Source: YA12-FULL-51-18 sp041665305 (GTDB lineage: Bacteria > Elusimicrobiota > Elusimicrobia > Elusimicrobiales > UBA9959). Taken from it: DNA of 64,000 nucleotides. Shown piece after piece: positions 7,411 to 17,000 of the stretch. Each line of letters starts with the position of its first letter. Position 1 is the stretch's first letter. Below the pieces are notes generated by a model. The model was given only the letters and a program-made list of their open reading frames with translations, searched no databases and was not told the origin of the DNA. The position numbers were made by a program, and so were the translations under genes. The DNA lies in contig JBAYJD010000007.1 of assembly GCA_041665305.1 (NCBI GenBank), positions 1 to 64,000 on the forward strand, given 5' to 3'.

Positions 7411-8136
7411 TCAACTGAACAGCAGTCCTCCTATTCTCGGCAGATTGGCTCCTTCCTGAACCGCCGTTTCAAAATCCCCGCTCATGCCGAGCGAAAGATA
7501 GTTTTTAAAACCGTAAGCGTTCACCGCTCCCGGAAAATCCCTGTCAAAAAGCCTCTTCGCCTCCCTGAAGACCGGCCTTAAGGTTTCCGGGTCGGGGACA
7601 TCGGGCGCGATAGCCATGTAGCCCGAGGGGCAGATATAGGGCAGTTCCCTCATTTTATCCAGTAGCCCGCGGGCCGCGTCCGGAGTTATGCCGCCCTGTG
7701 TTTCCGAGGCAGCGAGCTTTAACTGGATAAGGATGGGCATTTTTTTGCCCTTCAAAGCCGCGTGCTTCTCGATCTGGGCGGCAAGTTTAAAACTATCCAC
7801 CGAATCTATCCAGTCGAACAGGGCTACGGCGCCGCCTGCTTTGTTGGTCTGGAGATGCCCTATAAAGTGTAATTTGACCCGCTGCCTGGCGCCAGAGAGT
7901 TCTCCTTGCCCCCATTTTTTTACGGCGTCCTGCAGCTTGTTCTCGCCGGCGTCCCGGATCCTGCCGTCTTCCGCCAGATATTCGACTTCGCCGGGGTCCG
8001 CGTATTTCGTGACTGCCAGCAGGTCGACTTCCGCAGGGTTCCTGCCGCTCTTAAGGCAGGCGGCCGCGATCTTTTCAGTTATTAATTGAAAATTTCCCAG
8101 AAGTTTTTCTTTTCTCGCGGATCCCGGTGCCAGCAT
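7411..8136 (-). CDS. Pyridoxal-phosphate homeostasis protein (YggS/PLPBP family)
   Basis: About 241 aa from the ATG at 8136. TIM-barrel PLP-binding protein without known catalysis, involved in PLP and amino-acid balance. PLP lysine in DLLAVTKYADP; later LHFIGHLQTNK, RVxLKL-type strand QLKLAASETQGG and C-terminal YLSLGMSGDFETAVQEGAN all match the family. A longer reading from a TTG at 8157 adds seven residues that the family does not need. A TATAAT box (8143-8148, minus) lies only 6 nt before the ATG, so the mRNA may be leaderless. Confidence 0.9.
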   Translation of the reverse strand: MLAPGSARKEKLLGNFQLITEKIAAACLKSGRNPAEVDLLAVTKYADPGEVEYLAEDGRIRDAGENKLQDAVKKWGQGELSGARQRVKLHFIGHLQTNKAGGAVALFDWIDSVDSFKLAAQIEKHAALKGKKMPILIQLKLAASETQGGITPDAARGLLDKMRELPYICPSGYMAIAPDVPDPETLRPVFREAKRLFDRDFPGAVNAYGFKNYLSLGMSGDFETAVQEGANLPRIGGLLFS

Positions 8137-8207
8137 TCGATGATTATATTTTAGCAAAAAAAAGCTTGTTTACCTAGCGGTAAAATTAGTATTGCGGCGT
8201 TTTACTG

Positions 8208-8237
8208 AAAATTTTTGCGGCAAAAATTTTTACCATA
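8208..8237. repeat. Type-A palindromic repeat (copy A1)
   Basis: A 30-bp unit: AAAATTTTTG, centre CGG, CAAAAATTTTT, then ACCATA. Identical copies lie at 21003-21033 and 41882-41912. This one is in the divergent gap between yggS and the MFS gene. Confidence 0.8.
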
Positions 8238-8262
8238 CCATGGATTTGCGGGACAGCCGTGG

Positions 8263-8289
8263 ATAAAATGTCGTTTTACGACATTTTAT
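8263..8289. repeat. Type-B hairpin repeat (copy B2)
   Basis: Perfect palindrome ATAAAATGTCG, loop TTTTA, CGACATTTTAT. It lies 17 bp upstream of the MFS start codon. Same core as B1 (3593) and same frame and loop as B3 (21353), which also sits just upstream of a membrane-protein gene. Confidence 0.6.
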
Positions 8290-8306
8290 TTGTATCATTT
8301 TCTATT

Positions 8307-9554
8307 ATGAAATATCCGCCTGGTTTTTGGCTGCTGGCCGTTTCGGAAGGTTTTATGACCGCCGGCTACGCGATGTCCTTCCCTTTTTTGGCCGTCTACC
8401 TGAGCGCCAGGCGCGGAGTTCCCATGGCCTGGGTCGGCGTCTTCCTTTCGTGTTCTATCTTGGTAACTTCCTTCGCGCAGTTCATCGGCGGCGAGATCTC
8501 CGACGCCGTAGGCCGGCGCAAGGTCATGGCGGCGTCCCTGGCGCTGCGGGCGGTCCTTATAGCGGTGATAGCGTGGATAGTTTACGCCGGAGCAGGCCTG
8601 TGGGCCATTTTCGTGTTCCACCCGCTGGGAATGTTCATCGGCTCCTTTTACCATCCCGCCGCCAGGTCCTGGGTGGCGGATTTTGTCGGCCCGTCCCGCA
8701 GGATGAAAGCCTACGGGTTCCTGCGCATGGGGTCGAACACCGGCTGGGCTTTGGGTCCCGCGCTGGGAGGGCTTCTGGCTGAAGGTTCATACGCCGCGCT
8801 CTTCTTTGTGTCGGCCGCCGTCTACGCCGTCTTTGCGATAGTGGTCTCCGTTTTCATCAAGGATGTTCCCGGCGCGGCCGCCGGAAAATTCGCCGCGCCC
8901 GATCTCGGTTCCGGGCTGGCTACTTTAAAAAACCGCGATTTTCTGCGCTTTTGTTTTTTTTCGCTTCTAATCTCTGCCGTAATGAGCCAGCTCGTGGTTT
9001 CCAGCTCCCTTTACTCGAAGACCTATCTGGGCTTTTCCGAAGCGCAGATAGGCCTGCTCTTTTCCGTTAACGGGATCATGGTGGTGCTTGTCCAATATTT
9101 CGTTACGCGGACGCTTGAGCGCCGCCGCATATCGGCCGGGCTGGCCGTCGGAGCCCTATTCTACGGCGCGGGCTACCTGGCCTTCGGTTACGCGACTGTT
9201 TTTTACGCCGCCGCGGCGGCCATAGCGGTGGTGACCCTGGGAGAACTGGCCGTTTCGCCGGGTCTTCAGGCGCTGGGGGCCAATATGGCCCCCCGGGGCG
9301 AGAAGGGGCGGTATCTGGGCGTCCAGGGTTTGTTCCAGCAGGCGGGCAGTTCGCTGGGTATTCTGGTCGGGTCGAACGCGATAGGCGCGATAAGCCCGTT
9401 TTTTCAACAGGGGCCTTGGTTTATTGTGGCCGCGGCGGCGGCAGCGGCGTCGCTGGGGTTTTCGAGTCTGGGCAGGCGGCTGACGCCGGAGCAGGACGGA
9501 TTGCGCGACCCGGAAGCCGCCCCGTCCCCATTGGAATCCCCGGAAGCAATTTGA
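8307..9554 (+). CDS. MFS transporter, probable drug/metabolite efflux
   Basis: 415 aa from the ATG at 8307 (a GTG further upstream lies before the hairpin repeat and is unlikely). About 12 transmembrane helices, with the MFS loop 2-3 signature GGEISDAVGRRKVMAAS between helices 2 and 3 and a charged central linker (residues about 200-215). It resembles the MdtG/tetracycline-type DHA1 exporters. The substrate is unknown. No Shine-Dalgarno site is present; a TATCAT box at 8293 lies 8 nt before the ATG. It ends 10 bp from the convergent exported gene. Confidence 0.8.
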   Translation: MKYPPGFWLLAVSEGFMTAGYAMSFPFLAVYLSARRGVPMAWVGVFLSCSILVTSFAQFIGGEISDAVGRRKVMAASLALRAVLIAVIAWIVYAGAGLWAIFVFHPLGMFIGSFYHPAARSWVADFVGPSRRMKAYGFLRMGSNTGWALGPALGGLLAEGSYAALFFVSAAVYAVFAIVVSVFIKDVPGAAAGKFAAPDLGSGLATLKNRDFLRFCFFSLLISAVMSQLVVSSSLYSKTYLGFSEAQIGLLFSVNGIMVVLVQYFVTRTLERRRISAGLAVGALFYGAGYLAFGYATVFYAAAAAIAVVTLGELAVSPGLQALGANMAPRGEKGRYLGVQGLFQQAGSSLGILVGSNAIGAISPFFQQGPWFIVAAAAAAASLGFSSLGRRLTPEQDGLRDPEAAPSPLESPEAI

Positions 9555-9564
9555 TTGAAAATTT

Positions 9565-10206
9565 TTATTTCGGGGTTACATCCTTAAAATAGTAACCATA
9601 AGTTTCCCATGTTATTTTGCCTTCATTATTGTAGTCGGTGTAGTGTTCTACGATATACCCTCTTGCGATTCGTTCTTCCAGAATTATTTTTTTGGAAGTC
9701 CTATTCTGTGTGGTGGTGGCTTCGGGGAATTCCAGGGTAAATCTGCCGCCTGAATAGGCTCCGTTCATCAGGTTGTTCTTGATCTCTGATATCAGTTTGG
9801 CGGTCATGTTATCAAAGAAGTTGGGTTGTGCGGACCGTGTCAGATAGGTCCATAGTACGGGATCGAACAAGGGCCCTCCGTTGAGGGTGACTTTCCGACC
9901 CATCATAAGCGCCCCCCTGAAGGTATTCTTGGCGGTACTCGCCACACAGCGCCCGACGAACCAGCCTGTTAACGCGGTGTCAGTGGCCGGATGGCCGCTT
10001 GCGAACAAGTTCGCAAGTTTGTCGTACGCGGTGGCGCCCTGGAGTGATTTCATAAGTTCCGCGGCCACGGCTTCTTGCTGTATCGGTATGCTGAGAGTTT
10101 CCACAGGAGTGGTTTCCAGCTTGAGTGTGTCCAGCGCTTTTTCCGCGGCGTGGACGGATCCCATGCTCTGCGCGACAAGAATTAATATCGCTATTGCTCT
10201 TTTCAT
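9565..10206 (-). CDS. Exported protein of unknown function
   Basis: 213 aa. Clear signal peptide (MKRAIAILILVAQSMGSVHAA, cleavage after residue 21 or so). The mature part has no motif I recognise; it contains a helical first half and a beta-rich second half ending YGYYFKDVTPK. A good Shine-Dalgarno site (AAGGAG) precedes the ATG. An exact 19-nt motif shared with the leader of the ComEC-like gene lies 70 bp upstream. Confidence 0.6.
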   Translation of the reverse strand: MKRAIAILILVAQSMGSVHAAEKALDTLKLETTPVETLSIPIQQEAVAAELMKSLQGATAYDKLANLFASGHPATDTALTGWFVGRCVASTAKNTFRGALMMGRKVTLNGGPLFDPVLWTYLTRSAQPNFFDNMTAKLISEIKNNLMNGAYSGGRFTLEFPEATTTQNRTSKKIILEERIARGYIVEHYTDYNNEGKITWETYGYYFKDVTPK

Positions 10207-10274
10207 TTTCTAAGTCTCCTTCGATTTGGTTTGTGAATCATGCGGATATAGTTTAGTCTGCAATTAGTCGCACA

Positions 10275-10293
10275 GTAAGGGCCAAAGGACCCA
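10275..10293 (-). promoter_or_regulatory. Conserved 19-nt leader motif (copy 1)
   Basis: On the minus strand it reads TGGGTCCTTTGGCCCTTAC, identical over 19 nt to 46065-46083, which precedes another secreted-protein gene in the same orientation. GGG..CC-TTT-GG..CCC can form a small hairpin. In both places a TATAT box follows 20-25 nt later. A regulatory element is inferred. Confidence 0.4.
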
Positions 10294-10321
10294 CCTATTA
10301 TCTTTTTTTTGGCCCGCGCCA

Positions 10322-10360
10322 AATAAAAACCCCCGGCCTTTGGGGCCGGGGGTTTTTATT
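10322..10360 (-). terminator. Terminator of groESL
   Basis: Strong hairpin with arms CCCCCGGCC / GGCCGGGGG flanked by AATAAAAA and TTTTTATT, so it can work on either strand. It lies 48 bp past the groEL stop. Confidence 0.9.
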
Positions 10361-10408
10361 GGCGATCAGCTTGCCGTTATTGTCGTGCTGTCGCGCTGTT
10401 GCGCTGAC

Positions 10409-12049
10409 TTAATACATGTCTCCGCCGCCGCCCATTCCGCCCATGCCGCCGGGCATCGCGGGCATCTTTTCCTTCCTCTCGGGCAGGTCCGCGACCAGCG
10501 CTTCCGTGGTCAGCAGCGTGCTGGCTATGGAGGCCGCGTTCTCAAGAGCGGTGCGGGTCACTTTGCAGGGATCCACGATACCGGCCTTGATCATGTCCAC
10601 ATATTCCAGCTTGTCTGCGTCGAAGCCGATCTCGACGGGAGAGTTCTTGATCCTTTCGATCACGATGGAGCCGTCCATTCCGGCGTTCTCAGCTATGATG
10701 CGGAGCGGGGAATAGATGGCTTTGCGCACGATGTTGATGCCGGTCGCTTCGTCTTCGTTCTCCGGTTTGAGCTTGTCCAGGGCCTTGGAGGCGCGGATGA
10801 TGGCGGTGCCGCCGCCGGGGAGCAGGCCTTCCTGCACGCCCGCTTTGGTCGCGTTCCTGGCGTCTTCAACCTTGGATTTTTTGGCTTTCATCTCGGTTTC
10901 GGTGGCCGCGCCGACCCTGATGACCGCCACGCCGCCGGAGAGCTTCGCGAGCCTTTCCTCAAGTTTTTCCTTGTCGTAGTCGGAGGTCGAGTCGTCCATC
11001 TGTTTGCGGATCTGGGCGGTGCGTTTTTTGATCTCGTTCTTGTCGCCAGCGCCGTCGACGATGGTGGTGTTCTCCTTGTCGATGACGATGCGTTTGGCCC
11101 TGCCCAGCTGTTCCAGCGTGGATTTGTCGAGCTTCATGCCGCGTTCTTCGCTGATGACTTCGCCGCCGGTGAGGATGGCGAGGTCTTCCAGCATCTCTTT
11201 GCGCCTGTCGCCGAAGCCGGGGGCTTTTACGGCGCAGCCTTTAAGGGTGCCGCGCAGTTTGTTGACCACCAGGGTCGCCATCGCTTCGCCTTCGAGGTCT
11301 TCCGCGACGATGAGGAACTGTTTGCCGGTCTGCACGATCTTTTCAAGGACCGGCAGGAGTTCGGTCATGGCCGAGATCTTCTTGTCGGTGATGACGATGT
11401 AGGCGTCTTCCAGCACGCACTCCATCCTCTCGGGGTCGGTTACGAAGTAAGGGGAGACATAACCTCGGTCGAACTGCATTCCTTCGACGACATCGAGTTC
11501 GGTCTCGGAGGATTTCCCCTCCTCCACGGTGATCACGCCTTCATGCCCGACTTTTTCCATCGCCTGGGCGATGAGGTCGCCTATGACGCGGTCATTGGCG
11601 GAGATGGTCGCTATCTGGGCTTTCTCTTCCTTGGTCTTGACGGGTTTGGCCATCTTTTTAAGCTCTTCGACCATGGCCTGCACGGCCTTGTCGATGCCTT
11701 TCTTAAGATAGGTGGAGTTGGCTCCGGCCGTGACGTTCTTCAGGCCCTCGGTGAAGATGGCCTGGGTCAGCACGGTGGCGGTGGTGGTCCCGTCGCCGGC
11801 CACATCGTTGGTCTTGGACGCGGCTTCGCGCACCAGCTGGGCGCCCATATCCTCGAAATGGTCTTCCAGCTCTATTTCCTTGGCGATGGTCACGCCGTCG
11901 TCTATGATGGTCGGGGAGCCGAATTTCTTAGAGAGTATGACCGTCTTGCCTTTGGGGCCGAGGGTCACTTTTACGGCGTTCGCCAGCTTGTCCACGCCGG
12001 CTTTGAGCCGCATTCTGCCTTCTTCCGAATAAATTACCTGTTTAGCCAT
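10409..12049 (-). CDS. groEL: 60-kDa chaperonin GroEL
   Basis: 546 aa, full length. ATP-driven folding chamber. Recognisable throughout: KVTLGPKGKTVILSKKFGSP, DGVTIAKEIELEDHFEDMGA, the nucleotide-binding DVAGDGTTTATVL (Asp about residue 87), GLLPGGGTAIIRA and the C-terminal GGMGGMGGGGDMY flexible tail. Shine-Dalgarno AGGAGG lies 8 nt before the ATG. Second gene of groES-groEL, 21 bp after groES. Expression should follow the CIRCE-controlled promoter upstream of groES. A long antisense frame across it is a composition artefact. Confidence 0.98.
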   Translation of the reverse strand: MAKQVIYSEEGRMRLKAGVDKLANAVKVTLGPKGKTVILSKKFGSPTIIDDGVTIAKEIELEDHFEDMGAQLVREAASKTNDVAGDGTTTATVLTQAIFTEGLKNVTAGANSTYLKKGIDKAVQAMVEELKKMAKPVKTKEEKAQIATISANDRVIGDLIAQAMEKVGHEGVITVEEGKSSETELDVVEGMQFDRGYVSPYFVTDPERMECVLEDAYIVITDKKISAMTELLPVLEKIVQTGKQFLIVAEDLEGEAMATLVVNKLRGTLKGCAVKAPGFGDRRKEMLEDLAILTGGEVISEERGMKLDKSTLEQLGRAKRIVIDKENTTIVDGAGDKNEIKKRTAQIRKQMDDSTSDYDKEKLEERLAKLSGGVAVIRVGAATETEMKAKKSKVEDARNATKAGVQEGLLPGGGTAIIRASKALDKLKPENEDEATGINIVRKAIYSPLRIIAENAGMDGSIVIERIKNSPVEIGFDADKLEYVDMIKAGIVDPCKVTRTALENAASIASTLLTTEALVADLPERKEKMPAMPGGMGGMGGGGDMY

Positions 12050-12070
12050 TATTATTTTCCTCCTGTTGGG

Positions 12071-12377
12071 TTATCTGACTATGCCGAGGACGTCTTCTTC
12101 CCTCATGATGAGGTAATCCTCGTCGTTGATCTTGATCTCGGTGCCGGAATACTTGCCGTAGAGCACCTTGTCGCCTGTTTTAAGTTCCATCGCGATGAGC
12201 TTCCCGTCTTCCGTGGTCTTGCCTTTTCCCGCAGCCACGATCTCCTTCCTGCGGCTTCTCCTTGACGGTGTCGGGGATGATGATCCCCCCTTTCCTGACC
12301 TCTTTGGCTTCCAGGGGCTTTACTATGACCCGGTCCCCAAGAGGCTGGATCTTTATTTTAGTCGCTGTTTCTGCCAT
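12071..12377 (-). CDS. groES: 10-kDa co-chaperonin GroES (frameshifted as sequenced)
   Basis: The first part from ATG 12377 reads MAETATKIKIQPLGDRVIVKPLE..GGIIIPDTVKEKPQEG, unmistakable GroES. The frame then shifts: the remaining EIVAAGKGKT..GDKVLYGKYSGTEIKI..DYLIMREEDVLGIVR is in another frame and ends at 12071. The span is 307 nt, one more than a multiple of three, so one base is extra (or two are missing) near 12250. Unshifted, the product would be about 101 aa, the family's usual length. Since GroES is essential and groEL is intact, a sequencing or assembly error is the simplest explanation. GGAGG lies 10 nt before the start. Confidence 0.9.
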
Positions 12378-12415
12378 ATTGATGTGTCCTCCTTCTCGAA
12401 TTTCCAAAATGATTT

Positions 12416-12442
12416 TTAGCACTTCAACCTTCTAATTGCTAA
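12416..12442 (-). promoter_or_regulatory. CIRCE operator 1
   Basis: TTAGCACTT, exactly 9 nt, AATTGCTAA. This matches the HrcA-binding CIRCE consensus (TTAGCACTC-N9-GAGTGCTAA) apart from three positions. It overlaps the -10 box of the groESL promoter by one base. Confidence 0.85.
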
Positions 12443-12471
12443 TTTTAGCAAATAGGGTTTTAAAGTGTCAA
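12442..12471 (-). promoter_or_regulatory. groESL promoter
   Basis: On the minus strand TTGACA (12466-12471), 18-bp spacer, TAAAAT (12442-12447). Near-consensus sigma-70 type, lying exactly between the two CIRCE operators. Confidence 0.8.
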
Positions 12472-12497
12472 TAGCACTCTTTACTGTCGATTGCTAA
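12471..12497 (-). promoter_or_regulatory. CIRCE operator 2
   Basis: ATAGCACTC, exactly 9 nt, GATTGCTAA. Second HrcA-type operator, touching the -35 box. hrcA itself is not in the window. Confidence 0.8.
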
Positions 12498-12560
12498 TTT
12501 AGCTTTGCGGCTTCCCGCCGCGGCGGAAAGAACGCGGAGAATGACGGGCGCGGGACCGGA

Positions 12561-13241
12561 CTATTTTTTTATGAAGAACCGGAACCTGGTCGTGCCTGCC
12601 TCTATCGTGTCGTCGTCTTTAAGGAGGACCTTTTCGTTCAGGGGGTTGCCGTTGTGTTTGGCAAAGCCTTCTTTTATCGGCACCAGGTAGTAGCCTTCCG
12701 GACGCATGGTTATGACGGCCGCGATGTCCGGGCCGGTATTGAAGATCCCGGCTCCTTTGTAGGGGATATTGGCCTGGGCTGTCTTGCCTATATAAGCGGA
12801 GAGGCTGGTCAGTTCGTATTCCGTTTTGCCTTCGCCGCCTCCCTCAAGAACTTCAAGCCCTCCCTGGACCCGGCCCCGTTGAGGCGGGAGTTCGGGTTCG
12901 GCTTTGCTCTCCGGGACGGGCCGTCCGGAACTTGGGGCGGCGTCCTGTGCCGGGGCGTCTTCCACGAATATAAGGAAATATTTTACTATGCCGACGCTGT
13001 CGTTGTTGCGGAGCCCGGCTTTCAGGACTTTTTTGCCGTTGACGAAAGTGCCGTTGGTGGAATTAAGGTCCTCCACGAACCAGGAGCCTCCGGCCCCGTA
13101 GAGCTTGCAGTGATGTCCGGAGACCGTGGCGTTCTCAAGTACGATATCGTTGTCGGGTTTTCGTCCTACGGTGTAGACGGGTTTATCCAGCCTGATCTCT
13201 TTCATTACCGCAGTTTCAAATTTAAGAAGAAGTTTAGGCAT
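12561..13241 (-). CDS. FHA-domain phosphothreonine-binding protein
   Basis: 226 aa, cytoplasmic. N-terminal FHA domain (residues about 20-85) with the conserved GRKPDND, SGHH and NSTNGTFVNG residues that bind phosphothreonine. A Pro/Glu-rich linker follows, then a second, degenerate FHA-like beta domain (residues about 140-226; KHNGNPLN replaces the canonical N-G-T loop). Last gene of the five-gene kinase operon; its start overlaps the PP2C gene by 8 nt. It is probably a reader of threonines phosphorylated by the two kinases encoded upstream. Confidence 0.88.
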   Translation of the reverse strand: MPKLLLKFETAVMKEIRLDKPVYTVGRKPDNDIVLENATVSGHHCKLYGAGGSWFVEDLNSTNGTFVNGKKVLKAGLRNNDSVGIVKYFLIFVEDAPAQDAAPSSGRPVPESKAEPELPPQRGRVQGGLEVLEGGGEGKTEYELTSLSAYIGKTAQANIPYKGAGIFNTGPDIAAVITMRPEGYYLVPIKEGFAKHNGNPLNEKVLLKDDDTIEAGTTRFRFFIKK

Positions 13242-14043
13242 ATGATTTTTTCAGTATGTCTCCCAAGGTTTCTTTCAGCGTCTTTTTTTTAAGCAGGCCG
13301 ATTATGACGGTGACGTTGTCCGGCCCCCCGTTCTCGTTGGCGGTCTTGACCATAAGCTCGCAGGCCTTTTGGGCCTCCGGCGTGCTCTTCAGGATCCCTG
13401 CGATCTTTTCCGCCGTAACGGCTTTGAACAGTCCGTCGGTGCAGAGCAGGAAACGGTCGTTCTGCATGGCCGGGACTTCCTTCAGGTCTATCTGCGGCAG
13501 TTTTTGGGCGCCGAGGGCGCGGGTGAGAATATTCTGGAGCGGAGATTTTTCCGCCTGTTCCTGGGTAAGCAGGCCTTTGCGCACATGTTCCATCACAAGG
13601 GAGTGGTCTTCCGTGACCTGCTGCAACACGCCGTCACGGAAAAGGTAAACGCGGGAATCCCCTATGTGGGAGATGACGATCTTATCTCCGGCCAGCAGGA
13701 TGGCGCTCAGCGTGGTCCCCATGCCCTTGTTTTCCGGGATTGAGTTTCCGGCCTCGTAGATCACGCTGTTGGCCAGTTGGACCGCGAAGCCCAGCTGGTT
13801 CGTTTCAAGGGAGTATTTAGGGTCGTAATCTCCGGGTTTGAGGCCGGTCCGCCGCATGGACTCGAATTTGTCTCGTGTGACTTTTACCGCCATGGACGAG
13901 GCGACTTCCCCAGAGCTGTGCCCCCCCATGCCGTCGGCCACTATGGCCAGGCCCAGGGCCGGGTCGGTTAAGGCGCTGTCCTCGTTCTTGTCGCGCATTT
14001 TTCCGGTATCCGACAGGAATGCCAGTTCCATCTTAAATCTCAT
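13234..14043 (-). CDS. PP2C-family Ser/Thr protein phosphatase
   Basis: 269 aa, the standard size of stand-alone bacterial PP2C/Stp phosphatases. All metal-binding motifs are present: MRDKNEDSA, VADGMGGHSSGEVAS, SHIGDSRVYLFRDG, LLCTDGLFK and GGPDNVTVII. It removes phosphate from Ser/Thr residues and should oppose the two neighbouring kinases. It overlaps the CHASE2 kinase gene by 4 nt (ATGA) and the FHA gene by 8 nt, so translation is probably coupled. Confidence 0.95.
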   Translation of the reverse strand: MRFKMELAFLSDTGKMRDKNEDSALTDPALGLAIVADGMGGHSSGEVASSMAVKVTRDKFESMRRTGLKPGDYDPKYSLETNQLGFAVQLANSVIYEAGNSIPENKGMGTTLSAILLAGDKIVISHIGDSRVYLFRDGVLQQVTEDHSLVMEHVRKGLLTQEQAEKSPLQNILTRALGAQKLPQIDLKEVPAMQNDRFLLCTDGLFKAVTAEKIAGILKSTPEAQKACELMVKTANENGGPDNVTVIIGLLKKKTLKETLGDILKKSYA

Positions 14044-17000
14044 TTCTTTTCCTCCCCCGGATAGATCAGCGGCAGCGTTTTTTCGAAATCGGGGCCGTTC
14101 ATGGTCATCGGAGCCGGTTTCAGGTCCGGCTGCGGCGCGGCCGGCGGCTCCGCCGGCGTTTCTTTTTTCTCCGCCGGCGCGGCGGTTTTCAGCTCTTCCG
14201 CTTTTTTAGGCGTGAGGGAAAGCGTGGCGGAGGGCGGCTCCAGTTCCAGTTTGTTGGCGCCCTGGCTCAAGGGCGCGGGGGCGGGCGCCGGGGACGGCGG
14301 TTGCGGCGGCGTTTTAAGGACCTGGGGTTCCAGTTTTAAAGTCTGGGCGGGTTGCGGCTTTTCCCTTCCCGCGTCCGCGGGCGGAGGAGCGTTTTTCACC
14401 GCCGCGGGCGCGGGGACCGCCTGTTTAAGCGGGCTGAGCGGCGCGGGCTGGGCCGGGGCCGCGGGCCTGCCGGGGGCCGGGGCCGGAACGGGCTTTATCG
14501 GTGGCGCCGCCGGGGGCTGCTGCGCCGGCTGCGCGGGTTTCGGCGCCGCGGCCGGTCGTTCAGCCGGTCCGGCGGATGCGGACGGCGCCGCCGGGTTTTT
14601 ATGGAGGAGCAGTCTTATCTCTGCGGCCATCTCGGCGCCGGTCCGGTACCTTTCATCGGGATTTTTCTTAAGCGCTTTGTCCAGGATCGGCGCGATCTCT
14701 TTGGGCAGGTCCGGCCTGATCAGAAAGGGGTCCGGGTAGGGGTCCGAACTTATCTGGAAGAAAAGGGTCCCCACGGCCTCTCCGCCTTTCCACGGGCGTT
14801 CTCCCGTAAGAAGTTCGTAAAGCGTGACGCCCAGCGAAAAAAGATCCGCGCGCCCGTCGACTTTTTTGCCGGAGATCTGCTCAGGGCTCATATAGTACGG
14901 CGTGCCGAGCACGGTCCCGGTGGCGGTTTTGGAGGAGGCCTGGATGCGGGCTATGCCGAAGTCCGCCACGCGCAGGGTGCCGTCTTCGAGCAGCATGATG
15001 TTGGCCGGTTTTATATCGCGGTGAATGACGCCGTTCTTGTGCGCGTAATCAAGGGCTTCCGCCGAGACGGCCATATACTCAAGCGCTTTTTCCACAGGCA
15101 GGAGATCGGTCTTGGCCGTCCACTTTTTAAGGTCCGTGCCTTTCAAAAGTTCCATGGCCATGTAGGCGATATCCTGCTCTTCTCCCGCGTCGTAGATCTT
15201 TACGATATTGGGATGGGAGAGGTTCCCGGCCGCCTGGGCTTCGCGGAAAAACCGTTCCTTCATTTCTTTCAGCGCCCCGGCTTCCGTTCCCTCTTCAAAA
15301 CGCAGGGTTTTGATGGCCACGGTCCGGTTGATCTTGGGGTCGCGGCCCAGATAAACTATTCCCATGGCCCCTTTTCCCAGTTCCTTGGTGATCTCATAAC
15401 GGCCCAGCGTCGGGATGGTGGAGGACCCCGCGACCAGCATCGTGGCTTCTCCGGTCTTGCCGACAGGCCCGCCGAAGACCGCTCCGTCCGAGGCTTTGGT
15501 GAGCATTTCGATCTTCGCCTGGATATCCTTGTAGCCGGGGTCTTTGGCGGCTATATGCCCGTAGACGGCCGCCGCTTTGTTGAACTGGCGTTTCCTTTCA
15601 AAATCGAGGGCCAGATTGTAAAGAAGTTCCTTCATGGTGTCGTCCACGGGGCAGTTCCTGAATTTTTCAAAAGACAGGTCCAGCATGCCCTGGCCCTGGA
15701 AGGAGAGTCCGAGCATTTTGTTGGTCTCTATGGCGGAAACCTCTATCAGCTCTTTTTTCTTTTCCGTGGAGAAAAAGCGTTTGGTGACGATAAAGATATA
15801 GCCGGCGACCAGCAGGAACGACGGATAGGCCGTTTTGACCCAGAGTCCCTTGTCCGTGAACAGGTAGATCCCGGCGCCGCTTAAGCCGGCGAGCATGAGC
15901 GCCGCCAGTATCGCGCCGAGGCCGGCTTTCAGCCGCGGCAGCAGGAAAGTGATAAAAAGGCCTATGAAGACGATGAGCCCCAGCTCGGCCTGCGCGGCCC
16001 AGTCGGGCTTGACTATAAAATGGCCGTGCAGGATGTTCTCGGCGACATTGGCCGAGAACTCGACGGCCGGCAGGTTCTTTTCCACCGGCGTGACATAAAG
16101 GCTTCCCACGCCCTGGGCCGTCAGGCCGATAAGCACGATCTTGTCCTTGAAGGCTTCGGGCACGATCTTGTTGTTCAGCACATCGTAAAAGGAATAGTAC
16201 TTGAAAGACACTTTGCTTTTGTTGAACGCTATCAGCATGGACGAGGAATAGTCCAGCGGGATCCGCCTGCTGCCCAGCGTCAGCAGGCGGCCGGGGTTAA
16301 TCACGGCGTCGGAGGGATTGAGTTTGAGATAGGTCCTGGCCAGTTCTTCGGCGAACGACGGGTAGAAATTCTGATTATAGGGGATCAGAGGGTATTCCTT
16401 TCTGACGGTCCCGTCGCTGTCGTTGAAGATGTTCACATGGCCTATACCCGCGGCCGAGGACGCCAGGATCTCCACCGGCGCTATGAAGTCCGAGCCCTCT
16501 ATCTGGATGTCGGAGGCCCCGGCCGTCTGGGCCGCCGTGGCGGAGTATTTCTTAAGCCAGTCGGGCGCCGTTCTGGGTTTCGAGACCTGCTCGTCCGTCT
16601 TGAAATACATGGGCAGCACGACATTGCCCGCCCCGGAGATGGCGGCCGCGAGCTTGGCGTCGTTGTCCATGTCTTTGCGGGTTTCGGTCAGGATCTTGTC
16701 GAATTCCGATTCACGGGTGGTCTCTTTGATCTTTTTGGCGGCCACGAGTTCCTGGTATTTACGGCGCAGCCGGTCCGTGATCTCCAGGTCGCTGTTCTTC
16801 TCCGGTTCCGAAAAAAGGATGTTCAGCCCTATCACGGCCGGCCTTGCGGTATCCGTGGAAAGCCAGGTGAGGATCTCGGCCACGCGGGAGCGGGGCCAGG
16901 GCCAGCGCCCTATTTTTGAAATACTGTCGTCGTTTATTTCTATGATGGCTATTTCGTTCTTGGAGGAGGTCTGGGCGTTGAGCTGGGACCTGAAATCGTA

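Noticed and set aside
10340..12265. A 641-codon frame antisense to groEL
   Set aside because: Same composition artefact; groEL and groES are certain.
14352..15884. A 510-codon plus-strand frame across the CHASE2 kinase gene
   Set aside because: Arg/Gly-rich shadow of the kinase and its Pro/Ala tail.
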